Assembly (NCBI GenBank): GCA_039654915.1
Contig: CM077593.1
Span: 37,232,501-37,296,500 of the forward strand
DNA: 64,000 nt
Direction: 5' to 3'
Source of the DNA: Aquilaria yunnanensis
Taxonomy: Eukaryota; Streptophyta; Magnoliopsida; Malvales; Thymelaeaceae
Positions 22,901 to 30,494 of this stretch are shown piece by piece. Position 1 is the stretch's first letter, and each line of letters starts with the position of its first letter. The translations under genes were made by a program, and so were the position numbers. The notes below the pieces were generated by a model. That model ran no database searches. It saw only the letters and a list, made by a program, of their open reading frames with translations, and was not told the DNA's origin.

Positions 22901-24022
22901 TCGTAATGGAATACTGGTACGTCATAAACAAAATTTAGCTGCTAATTCATGGAAGCGGTGAAATACAACTGGTAATGCATTCTAGAATCCACTCAGCAAT
23001 TCATCAAGTTTATCCCTGCTATTTGAAATGGAGTATGGTAGGCAGAACAGAAAGCATGTAAACTAGGAGCTGTGTAACCTTTTGAATAAGGTGTTTTACC
23101 ATACTTGGTGGGTGGAAAACCATAATTTTGTTTTGTGATTATTTTGCCTGCCAAGCTGGTAGTGCATATATTTCATTTGAGGGTGGATTCGTTTTAGCTA
23201 CCTGTAATTTGTACTTAATAGTTAAGTATTCCTGTGTCATTTTGATCTCTCAGAGTGCAGATCTTACAAATGCCAATCTGGAGGGAGCTAATCTTGAAGG
23301 GGCTAATCTAAAAGTATGTTTATAAAACCATCCTTTGTGGACAACGTCAATTTGTTTTAATTTAAGTTAGATTAATCTAAAATGTCCTATTTTTATTTTA
23401 CAGTTTTTTGGTTTGGAATCAATATCATTTGAAAGCTAATAATATATGGATAAAATAATCCATTGAATAACATTTTTTTTCATAATTTAATTAAATTTTT
23501 ATGAATTTTTTACTTAACTGAAAAAATGAAAAATTAATAAAAACACTATGGAAATAAAAAAACACATTATTTAATGGATGTATAGTATTAGCTTTCAAAT
23601 GATATTGGTTCTAGACAAAAAAACTAAAAAAAATTTGGATTAATCTAACTTGTTAAAGCAAGTTTTTTACTTGCGATTTAGAAGCTAGTTATTTTGTTTC
23701 TCAGGGCGCTAAGTTGAGCAATGCCAACCTAAAGGGTGCAAATCTTCAACGAGCCTATCTACGCCATGTCAATCTTCGAGAAACAGTAAGTAAATAAGGA
23801 TCACTAACCCTGAAATGTTCATGTTTCTGATTGCCATTGCTAGCATACCCAGAACTCATCAAAAGATGAACATGACCTTGTAGTTCATGTTTGGCACCAT
23901 TTGTTGGTGATTATTACTACAAATCAGAATCATCCTTTAATATGACCTTGCTGTTTTTCTTTTTTCAGCATTTAGATGGTGCAAAGCTTGACGGTGCTAA
24001 TTTGCTTGGTGCAATCAGGTGA
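10934..24022 (+). CDS. FIP2: FIP2-like BTB/pentapeptide-repeat protein, eight 3' exons (5' part absent)
   Basis: Exons: 10934-11089, 11336-11419, 13949-13995, 14089-14162, 15021-15079, 23254-23313, 23705-23785 and 23969-24022 (TGA 24020-24022). They join in frame to 204 codons plus stop, all with AG acceptors and GT donors. The protein starts within the linker after the BTB/POZ domain (GLIDAI...) and then consists of pentapeptide repeats of the A(N/D)Lxx type, e.g. [15 protein letters not shown], which fold into a right-handed beta helix. The layout matches Arabidopsis FIP2 (formin-interacting, BTB plus pentapeptide repeats); BTB proteins commonly act as CUL3 ligase adaptors. A 47-bp exon and a 93-bp intron sit next to an 8.2 kb intron. 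No frame break is visible, so the gene may be functional if its 5' exons lie beyond Tat1; otherwise this is a truncated gene. Confidence 0.85.
11673..13493 (+). mobile_element. Probable solo LTR in the second visible FIP2 intron
   Basis: It starts TGTGACGCCCCTTACC and ends TATGGGCACA. The flanks are ACTTT on the left (11668-11672) and AACTTTT on the right, a TSD match that is off by one base. The start resembles the TGTTACGGCCC start of the other long LTRs in the window. No internal retroelement domain is present. The ends are less secure than for the other solo LTRs. Confidence 0.5.
14222..14461. mobile_element. Stowaway-type MITE (240 bp)
   Basis: The ends are CTCCCTGTCCCATACCTATT and its imperfect inverse (AATAGGTTTGGGATGGAGGGAG), flanked by TA on both sides (14220-14221, 14462-14463). 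CTCCCTCCGTCCC-like ends with TA duplications define Stowaway (Tc1/mariner-derived) MITEs. It lies in the FIP2 intron after the 14089-14162 exon. Confidence 0.85.
15411..15515 (+). repeat. First copy of an intronic tandem duplication (continues at 21398-21620)
   Basis: TTTTGAAGGAATTCC, TTGTTAATTGGAATTTA and TTGAGAGAGAA recur in order at 22690-22760. After removal of the hAT element this copy continues at 21398, and ATTCATCAAGCTTGCTGCT (near 21572) matches ATTCATCAAGTTTATCCCTG in the second copy. The offset is about 1.4 kb without the hAT insert. Confidence 0.7.
15524..15730. repeat. Left TIR and subterminal repeats of the hAT element
   Basis: The TIR TAGGGGTGGAAACGAG is followed by about ten iterations of GCTCGAAGCTCGGCTCG-like motifs. 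The same motif recurs near the right end (21203-21389). In hAT elements such as Ac, subterminal repeats bind the transposase; the same role here is inference from position and repetition. Confidence 0.8.
16797..18911 (-). CDS. hAT transposase (704 aa), intact ORF
   Basis: Domains in order: acidic N-terminus (1-70); BED zinc finger (C96, C99, H113, H117 in VKCNFCG ... SHLGRH); RNase H-like catalytic core with D236 (LTTDLWKS) and D303 (SVDNASAND); [11 protein letters not shown] and CKTRWNST motifs typical of the family; a linker domain of the kind found in plant hAT transposases (about 470-565); and the C-terminal hAT dimerisation region (LDLYF at about 605, then VASEASFS) holding the third acidic residue E658. 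The length fits Ac/Tam3-type plant transposases. No stop or frameshift is present, so the protein could be active. The ATG at 18911 was chosen because it begins an acidic, Ser-rich leader before the BED finger. Confidence 0.93.
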   Translation of the reverse strand: MSSSASQYPSVEESNSLTFMQDVDDIDTTIDTDQARIEEMANIPEEEAGIDGSDQQGNKGEGSEGALDKKKRAMRSKIWTAFTKSTDANGLTSVKCNFCGLTYSWQKSGTTSHLGRHMGSCIKRKLHLKKQGLLNFQPSDTKVSVNLPALAAVIVDGKYDPLKMREAICHWVLMHEHPFSVVDEEGFNFMMKVAIPQFEKIARATLKTDCMKIYEHEKRRVKVMLRKVSKISLTTDLWKSKNQKIGYMVITAHFVDFEWKLNKWMLNFIHIPPPHTGDAISDGIFKCLKEWGIENKVYTISVDNASANDSAIKNLKEIFEVNKKLLCGGKLFHVRCCAHILNLIVQDGLAEIKFAIQDVRDSISFINHSEARLNTFSEIVQQLQLPARKLILDCKTRWNSTYEMLACAYKFKDVFPKFQRKEPHYCSCPTKEDWDRIEIILEILEVFSNVTNIISGSDYPTSNLFLCEIYKVKQLLDARANDENSFVKEMVARMKKKFDKYWGECNILMAIAAILDPRVKMRAVDYCFPKIYSQVEAQANIEKVKNVLYELYTKYAQMHKENDQGHGADTSSQSSMTSISSGSGFREIKEYVKQLETEEPQHTDLDLYFSDRCHICAEGSDDSFNVLEWWKGNASKYRILSKMACDILAIPITTVASEASFSAGSRVIDSYRASLSIETVQALLCGGDWLRNLHGVKKKNKVSI
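19310..19400 (+). pseudogene. Captured exon fragment resembling a CLU/REC-type protein
   Basis: The plus strand encodes [20 protein letters not shown] followed by WVQH, which resembles the conserved '..[13 protein letters not shown]' segment of plant clustered-mitochondria / REC-like TPR proteins. It is short, lacks neighbouring domains and lies inside the hAT element in the opposite orientation to the transposase. The match is from recall, so the gene identity is tentative. Confidence 0.45.
19485..19720 (-). pseudogene. IPCS: Two captured exons of an inositol phosphorylceramide synthase gene
   Basis: Minus-strand exon 19720-19634 (29 codons) encodes [20 protein letters not shown] followed by QDLGFLLLP. 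It ends at a GT donor, an 80-bp intron follows, and exon 19553-19485 (23 codons) encodes [19 protein letters not shown] and on to a GT donor. This order matches the N-terminal region of plant IPC synthases (ERH1/IPCS). The intron is retained, so genomic DNA was captured rather than a retrocopy. A TAA in the second exon makes it non-coding as a host gene. It has the same orientation as the transposase. Confidence 0.78.
20381..20452 (-). pseudogene. Captured last exon of a PLP homeostasis protein (YggS/PROSC family)
   Basis: After a TTTTTTGCAG acceptor, the minus strand encodes [20 protein letters not shown] plus TKK and a stop (24 codons). This is the conserved C-terminus of pyridoxal-phosphate homeostasis proteins ('...GSTxVRIGxxIFGxRxY'). 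Only this exon is recognisable. With the IPCS exons 0.7 kb away it shows repeated capture of unrelated host genes. Confidence 0.72.
20531..20680. repeat. Short direct repeats before the minisatellite
   Basis: A unit containing CTGGATGCACAAAACAGT and then TGCTTACACAGT occurs three times with variation (from 20549, about 20619 and 20651). It is non-coding and directly abuts the GC-rich array. Confidence 0.7.
20683..20990. repeat. Minisatellite inside the hAT element, about 9 units of about 31 bp
   Basis: The unit is about GAGGCAAGGCGCTGGGCAGG followed by GCAGGCACGAA. Some units carry an 8-9 bp extension (TTCGCACGA), giving lengths near 31 and 39 bp. All ORFs across it, on both strands, are by-products of the repeat. 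Confidence 0.9.
21203..21389. repeat. Right subterminal repeats and TIR of the hAT element
   Basis: GGCTCGAAGCTCGGCTCG-like motifs lead to CTCGTTTCCACCCCTA, the inverse of the left TIR; the right TSD CTTATATC follows. Confidence 0.85.
21398..22689 (+). other. FIP2 intron sequence between the hAT element and the second duplicate copy
   Basis: 21398-21620 is the rest of the first duplicated segment. The remainder is AT-rich intron with no coding frame that matches the FIP2 family, and no mobile element ends were seen. Confidence 0.55.
22690..23040 (+). repeat. Second copy of the intronic duplication
   Basis: It matches 15411-15515 plus 21398-21620 with many substitutions and small indels, so the duplication is old and preceded the hAT insertion, which lies in the first copy only. 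Confidence 0.7.
23364..23651. repeat. Foldback (inverted) repeat in a FIP2 intron, MITE-like
   Basis: AAGTTAGATTAATCTAAA at the left is answered by ATTTGGATTAATCTAACTT at the right. The arms extend inward (AATATCATTTGAAAGCTAAT versus TTAGCTTTCAAATGATATTG), giving arms near 100 bp around an AT-rich loop. No clear target duplication was found. It fills most of the 391-bp intron between exons 23254-23313 and 23705-23785. Confidence 0.7.
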
Positions 24023-24497
24023 TGATGGGTTCAAGATACATTGAGCAAATTGCATTTCCATTATCACTTGTCATTACTGTAAAACTTGTGTGTTTGGTCA
24101 AAGTAACGTATGATACTGTAAAAATCTGGAAGATGCATGATATTTTGTCTGTTTAAGCTCATTGTCATGTTGTTTATATCTCATTACCTTATGGTTTGAC
24201 TCATTGGTGAAAGTGCTAGAGAGCAGGAAAACAAAGTAAATTTTATGTTATTCGTATCTCATTACCTTTTGCTTTAGTCTGATGTCTGTCTTCCATCAAG
24301 TTCGACCACAGTTGTTTCTGCTCCCAATAGGAAAATGTTCATCCAAAAGAGAAAGGCATATTTGTACATATTCTCTGATACATGTTCTAAAATCGATATC
24401 TTGGTGGAAGATAAGAGTATGAGCTCCACTTCCATATGGAAGGAGGTACCAGATTAGAATGTGGACACCCAATGTTTATATGCATTCGGGTCACACG
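24023..24497 (+). other. 3' untranslated / downstream region of the FIP2-like gene
   Basis: AT-rich and non-coding. No perfect AATAAA is seen; AATAGGAAAATG near 24328 and similar weak signals exist. It is interrupted at 24502 by a solo LTR. Confidence 0.45.
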
Positions 24498-25331
24498 TAG
24501 GGTGACACGATCCCCGTGCCCCTGCCCGGGATACCCTGTGAGCGTTTGTCTCACGGTGGATTGTAATTGGCTAGCTGGTTATGTGTGTGGATTAAATCCA
24601 ATGCTACTAGTTGATTAACCTAGAAATGCAATATGTATGCACTTATGCTTTGACTTGGTTTATTAAAACCATAAAACATTTAATCATTTAGACATTTAGC
24701 CGGCTAGGTAAAATTCTATATAAATAAATACAAAAGGCCAAAGCATATCAAAATCAACCTTTGAGTGATTAACTACACATACACCGCTCGTGAAAGCATT
24801 TATACATAAGTAACTAATGCTCTCACCCAGAGAACAATCCCCTGAGTCAAGGACTCTTTATAACATAAATACTGGAGGCAAAATAAAGTACTGTATCAAA
24901 ATACAAGACTTTGCTGAGATCTTTTACCCTAACTCCCACTTTGGACTCCTGTCCCAGTGGCGAGTCTCACAAGTTCTGTGCCAAGTGCTACTAGGCTCTG
25001 CAGCCAAAGGAAGAAGCAAGTTAGTACCACAGCCTGACCAACAGACCAACTAAACACTTAAGCAGGCTAGAAACTTAAAGTTTCTCAACTACTGTACCTT
25101 TACAGACAAAAAGGTACTACCGTGATAATCCTCAGCGATTATCCGGTCCTGCTACTTCAGACTCTGCATAACAAACAGGGAGTGAGAATTCAACATTCTC
25201 AGTAAGGGTCTTCGATGTACCTGCAAGAAAAATTACTAGGACTCTGGCTGCGAGCTCACACAGCATGAGGGTACTAGTCATATATATATATACTAGGCCG
25301 GTAGACCTCTCCTCAAGTAGTCCTCTGTATC

Positions 25332-25475
25332 AGGCCAAGTGCAATCACTTAGCAACCTGACACATTTACAGGCCAAGCGCAATCACTTAGCAACCTGACA
25401 CATATACAGGCCAAGCGCAATCACTTAGCAACCTGAAATATAGGCCAAGCGCTATCACTTAGCAACCTATCATAT
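25332..25475. repeat. Four tandem copies of a ~36-38 bp unit in solo LTR A
   Basis: The unit is AGGCCAAGCGCAATCACTTA followed by GCAACCTGACACATATAC; the last two copies are shortened. Solo LTR B has only two copies (about 52038-52105), so copy number changed after the LTRs diverged. Confidence 0.85.
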
Positions 25476-25895
25476 GGCTCAAGGGCGAACCTTAGCAAGC
25501 CTCATTCAAACATAGAACCTCTCACCTAGTTGTTATGCAGGGGAATTTATGACGGGACTTGTAGACTAGGCCGCAGGGCCTCTTTGATGTAAACTAGATG
25601 AACAAGGTTTCGCCTCGGGGCCTCGTGGCTACCGCACGGCTAGGCCGACGAGGGTTCTAAACCTCTCACCTGAGCTATTGATAGCTAATTAAGTTCAATT
25701 GCAACATTTGTTTCCTTACTTGTTGCCTAAGCAACTTACTTACCTCAAACAGTTCAAGAAAACTCATACTTCCGGTGGGACTTTCGGAAGTTTCGGAGTA
25801 CCATCGGGATCCTCGGACCCTTAGGCACGTTCCGAGCCTTCCGTAGTCTCGGTCGGGTCAACGCAGCAAAAAGTCAAACCCTCCATTTTTAGGTG

Positions 25896-26023
25896 TTGGC
25901 GCCGCGTCGCCAAAGGCAAAAGGGATTGGCGACGCGTCGCCAACGAGCAGACGCTCTGTGAAGAAAAATTGAATTGGCGACGCGTCGCCAATTTTCGGGC
26001 CAATTGGCGCCGCGTCGCCAATT
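25896..26023. repeat. Cluster of four 18-22 bp palindromes in solo LTR A
   Basis: TTGGCGACGCGTCGCCAA or one-base variants occur at 25896-25913, 25926-25943, 25972-25993 (extended to AATT...AATT) and 26002-26023. Solo LTR B keeps four at 51482-51503, 51512-51533, 51562-51581 and 51593-51610. They are GC-rich and CpG-rich in an otherwise AT-rich LTR. Confidence 0.9.
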
Positions 26024-27057
26024 CTGCAGAAATGCAGAATTTGGCCGATTGCTGCTACGAACTTTGGCAACCAAATACATATAGCAAACATGCATCAAAA
26101 GTTACCAAATTTCATACACATGAAGTACATGTTGCAAGGAACAAAACCAACTATCAAAGCCAAACTATGATGCATTAGAAGCATCAAACCAACCCTTCGA
26201 ATTTAGCTAGTCCATCATAATTCCCAAAACGTTTCTTCATACCATAACCAAAAATTACTCAACTTTCTCAATCCATTTCAATCCAAAAGCAATCCAACAA
26301 CTTAAAAACACTTTCTCCCTTACCTTAACACCAAGAACAAGCAAGAATTCGAACCCTTCCTCTTCCAAACAAGCTTCCAAAGTTCTACACAAATTCAAAC
26401 CAAAACAAAGCTCCTAAACATCAAAAACACCTCTTTCAACCAAAACCCAAGCTTCCAATCAATCAAATAACACGAATTCAATCAAGAGCATGAATCATAC
26501 CTCGTTCAAAAACAGGGGATGGAGAAAAACACTCTTCCACGCCTCAAAAACATGGATTCAAGCTTGAAAATCACTTCTCCAAGCTTATACACCCTTAATT
26601 GCGCCTCTTGACACCAAGATCACTTGATTCCAAGTTCAATTTGAGAGAGAAATGAGTGAGGGAAGCTTAAGAACGTGTTAATGGCAGCTTCTCCCCCTCT
26701 TTCCCTTCTTAAACCCTCACTTAGCAACCAAGATCACCAAGGTTTCAAGTTAAGTGCAATTAGGTCCCCCATCTTTGTAACTTGACAATTCTTGATTAAA
26801 TCCTTGTCTATTTGTTGAGTTTGAGTTAAGGTTAAAAGTTAAGTTCTAAAAATTCATTTTAAAACACTCGGGACTCGTCCCGGCCACTCAGGGTGCAAAA
26901 TTACCATTTTGCCCCTGAACTTAGTTCAGAGCTTTATTCTTGTCGGAACTTAGTGAACTTTGGCAAACTTCTTAATTCTTGCTAGGCAAACTTAAATTAA
27001 ACTTCTAAACTAAATTCTAAAGTCCTTACCTCCCTCTAGAAGGGCCGTAACATAGGG

Positions 27058-28671
27058 TCAACTGAGTTTGGTCCTGTTTGGTACTACTGTTAGTGTTCTA
27101 AAAAAGTTATCTAAAGATAGCTTTTAGCTTTAAGCTTATCCAGTAGTTTGTTTATAAATTAACAAAAATTTTAATGCTAATTATAAAAGTTATTTCCAGA
27201 TGGGTTTCTTGTGACCGGTCTAATGAATCCTCTCTGAAGTAGATGGTTTTGGTCAGATTTCCCAAAAACGTCTCTAGGGAGTTAGACATTTAGGTGTTGT
27301 TGATCAATTGTTTTAGAAGTAAGATCTGCTTTTTTCCTGGTTAGGATGGGTTTTACTACCCTGACAGTCCCGTAACGCCGAAAGACCTGTCACGGCCATT
27401 GAATATGGTTATCTCCAAAACCTACTTGCGTTTCATGTAATGCCAGTTGCATGATGCATGAGAAAGGACCTAAACATAGAATTGTTTGTAGTTTCCTACA
27501 TTTTGCCTTAATTTTTTTCCAAATAATTTTCTAGTTACATTCCAATTGTTTTTACTCGGTAAATGATTTATATTTCACTGTTAGAATATTTATTTGCTAC
27601 GTCTATGGAAAATAAGAGGCAGATCAACAGACCCTGACGAGGCTTTCTTTCTCTGTGTTTTTTGTTAATCTCAGGACCTGATTGTAACAATTTAGGGCCA
27701 TTTTTTGGTTGCTGGTGGAATAATTGTTTCTTTTTTTTACGATTCTCTTCAAACCGCTGCTATTCATTGAAACCGGAAAAAAAAAGGTGCCTGGAAGTAA
27801 AAAAACTTGTATTTTGTTGAAAACGACGTTGATTTAATCTACGAGATTTTGTTTTGTTTTGTATTTTTCCCAAGCCGATGGGCTTAATGTAGACTTTTGG
27901 AGTCGCATGAGCATATTTTCTGTTGATGTGAGGCAAGTTTTTTCTCAGGATAAATTTCACTTATACATGCTAGCTATTGTTTTTACTTCATTTTATTTTT
28001 TTAGTTGAAATTTGACTTGAATTTATTTATATTATTATTTGTTAGAACCATTTTTAAACAAATCATATTTAAAAATTATAAGGTTTTGTTAATTATTCCT
28101 TCCTCAACCACTTTCTTATTGCATATTGATCTCAAACCTTCATAAAGTATTGCACATACTTTGATCCCAATTCAAGGATTGAGTTAACACACAAACTTGA
28201 TTTATGGAAATTAAAAATTAAAAATTTACATGTCACATAAACTATGAAAAAATGTCCCAATTTAAATTTGCATTTAAATAAAAGAGTTATCAAACAGTTT
28301 AAATTAAAATTAAAAATATTGATTGTCAGAGTTAACGAATTTTGTGGAGCTAATATGCAATTTATTATGATTGCTCGTGATTGACATGTAACTAAACGAA
28401 TATTAAAAACAGATTTGCAATGATAATTAAAGGTTTGAAAACAATGACAAATCTTACCCTTCCTTAAAGTTTGGTGGCTGCTGAATGTATAACATAGTGG
28501 GGGCTCCAACTCCGCCAGCCAAAGATAAGCTTAGGCACCTCTGGAGTCGTGTGTTTAGGAAGGCCTTCCTAAAGCTCAAGTTAATCTCGTGTTCAAGCGC
28601 ATTGATCAACTAGTTTATAAACCGGATATTGTTATGGAGTTCTAAATTTTAGAGTAGAAGAAGGTAATATA
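27058..28671. other. Intergenic sequence, no gene recognised
   Basis: AT-rich, with only short frames that lack protein-like composition. GTCCTGTTTGGTACTACTG near 27072 resembles the start of some hAT MITEs, but no matching end was found. Confidence 0.5.
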
Positions 28672-28673
28672 TA

Positions 28674-28914
28674 CCCCCCTCCATCTCGAGTTATATGAAT
28701 ACTTTCTATTTTAGCGTGTCATAAAATGATGAGTCATTTTCTTGAAGAAGTGGTAAGTAGCCATTCAATTTCCAATGTTATCCTAGGAAATTTGACATTT
28801 GATATGCAACAAATGCTTTTGTAGAGTAAAGCTTGGAAAGGTATTTAAAAGTCCAAAATTGCTTAAATTTGTGTAAAAAAAACAAATGGATCATGGAAAT
28901 TGAGATGGATGGAG
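28674..28914. mobile_element. Stowaway-type MITE (about 241 bp)
   Basis: CCCCCCTCCATCTCGAGTTA at the left is the imperfect inverse of TTGAGATGGATGGAG at the right, with TA on both sides (28672-28673, 28915-28916). Confidence 0.72.
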
Positions 28915-28916
28915 TA

Positions 28917-30494
28917 TTTTAGTATTACTCAAATATTATTAAAAATTATTTTTATTATTACCAAAACAACAATTTGGAAAGTACTAAATTGATCTTAACA
29001 TGGTATTGAGTATAGTTAGCAAATTTAACCATTTTTATGTATGAAATAATATTTCCTTCTACTCATAAGTATTGCCATTGGACAATGAAGAGATTATGGG
29101 AGATCAGTACCTTCACCTTCTCTCCTTTGGTAGGCAGTGCCACGATAATGGGTGATTGAGCAGTGGTGACTGCCTTTCTTGATGTTGGCTTATGAGATGC
29201 CATTTGAGGCAAGGAAGAAGTGGAAAAAGTTCTTAGATGGGGTTCTCGGATGCCATGGAGGAAATAGAGGGAAAAAAAAAGAACAAAAGTACAATGAAAA
29301 AGGGATGATATTCACCTAATGTTTGAGTTACGAGGATGATGACAATGGAAGTGCACTGTACAGAAGTGTCGGAATGGTCACAAGATGATAGAAAGCAAGA
29401 GGGCAAGAGAGCAAGCAAACAAATTTGTAGAGAGTTTGACCAACAAAAAGAACAATAAGGGAAAGAGGATGATACGATAGCCCTATAAACCTTAAGAAGT
29501 CTCTTCACCTCCTGTTTCAAAAATTGCCATTATCATTACCTTTCGAGTAAGCCAATGGCGAGGTGCCACTTGGCCCTCGATTGTTGCAAATATCATATGC
29601 CTGTGAGCTATGCTTGATGCACATTCAATAGATGTTGTTTTAGGCCCTACTTTACCATTGTGAAGCGACATGTGTCCAAGGAGATGCCAGTTGGTCTCCA
29701 CCTTCTATATGAGGTGTTGTCCCACCTCTATTCTCTAGTAGGCTTCATTTTGTCCTTGTTTGCAAGAGGTGTCATTCCTCTTCCCTTCTCTAAGAGATGC
29801 CATTTTTCTGTAAGAGGTGTCGTTACAAAGGAGGCATCATTTCATGCTTGTAGGCCTTGAAAAATGCAGGACCCATATCCCATATTTTATATGGGGGTAT
29901 GTTGATACCAAACTCAGCCTGCAGCTTAATATTTGGGCTTGGATTGCCCATTTAGGCCCGATTCAAGTTATATTTAACCCAGCAAGTTGATGCTTAATCG
30001 AAAAGGTATAATACTCTTGCATGGAAAGGAAATCCTACATTGAGGAAACTTTTAGTGCAATTAGTCACATCGAAAAGTTCCCCTTAAATACACCATTTGA
30101 GGCCCTGATGGTGTCTTTATCTGTAGGTTCTTAGTTCACATCGTCTAGAAGCTTGGAGATTGGGTCATGCTTGTGACTTGTATAGGCCATGGGTTGTGGT
30201 TAGAATGTACATAAAATGTACCTGAGATGTACAAATATGTGATACAAGTCATAGATATGACTTCAAGCAAGTGTATGTAGGTAGGTGTCCAATTGGGTGA
30301 CCAATAGGGTCTCTAAGGGTGCCTTGGGATGCCTTAAGTGCACATAAAGGGAAACTAAGTGAAAGTACTATGTTTTGTGAGCCAAAATTGGTTGAAATTA
30401 AGTGTAAAAGTGGCCTTGAGATAAGGGTTTGAAATAAGGAAAAAGTTTCCCAAGAATCCCAAGAACACTAAAGTGCACTAAGGGAGGGGCACAA
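28917..30494. other. Intergenic sequence, possible remnants of repeats
   Basis: Frames at 29233-29701 (minus) are low-quality. Phrases of the type GAGATGCCATT / GAGGTGTCGTT recur between 29190 and 29850, suggesting degenerate local repeats. TCCTACATTGAGGAAACTTT (30030) resembles phrases in plant LTRs, but no ends were found. No gene is supported. Confidence 0.4.

Larger units (their letters stand above)
24503..27052 (-). mobile_element. Solo LTR A (2550 bp), long-LTR Ty3/gypsy type
   Basis: Minus-strand LTR starting TGTTACGGCCCTTCTAG and ending GGGGATCGTGTCA, with 5-bp TSDs TAGGG at 24498-24502 and 27053-27057. It has no internal domain, so it is a recombination product. The size and TGTTACGGCCC start fit chromovirus (Del/Tekay-like) LTRs, an assignment by inference. 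It is homologous throughout to solo LTR B (50453-52928), in inverse orientation. It contains a 38-bp tandem repeat and a cluster of palindromes. Confidence 0.93.

Noticed and set aside
25332..25475. CRISPR-like direct repeats
   Set aside because: The ~38-bp units are nearly contiguous without unique spacers, lie in a plant LTR and vary in number between LTR copies; they are a tandem repeat.
27063..27200. hAT MITE suggested by GGTCCTGTTTGGTACTACTG
   Set aside because: No inverse end and no 8-bp duplication could be found in the following 2 kb.
29233..29701. Two overlapping minus-strand frames in intergenic DNA as a small gene
   Set aside because: Composition is biased (Ser, Phe and Leu runs from poly-purine stretches), with no domain and no splice partners.
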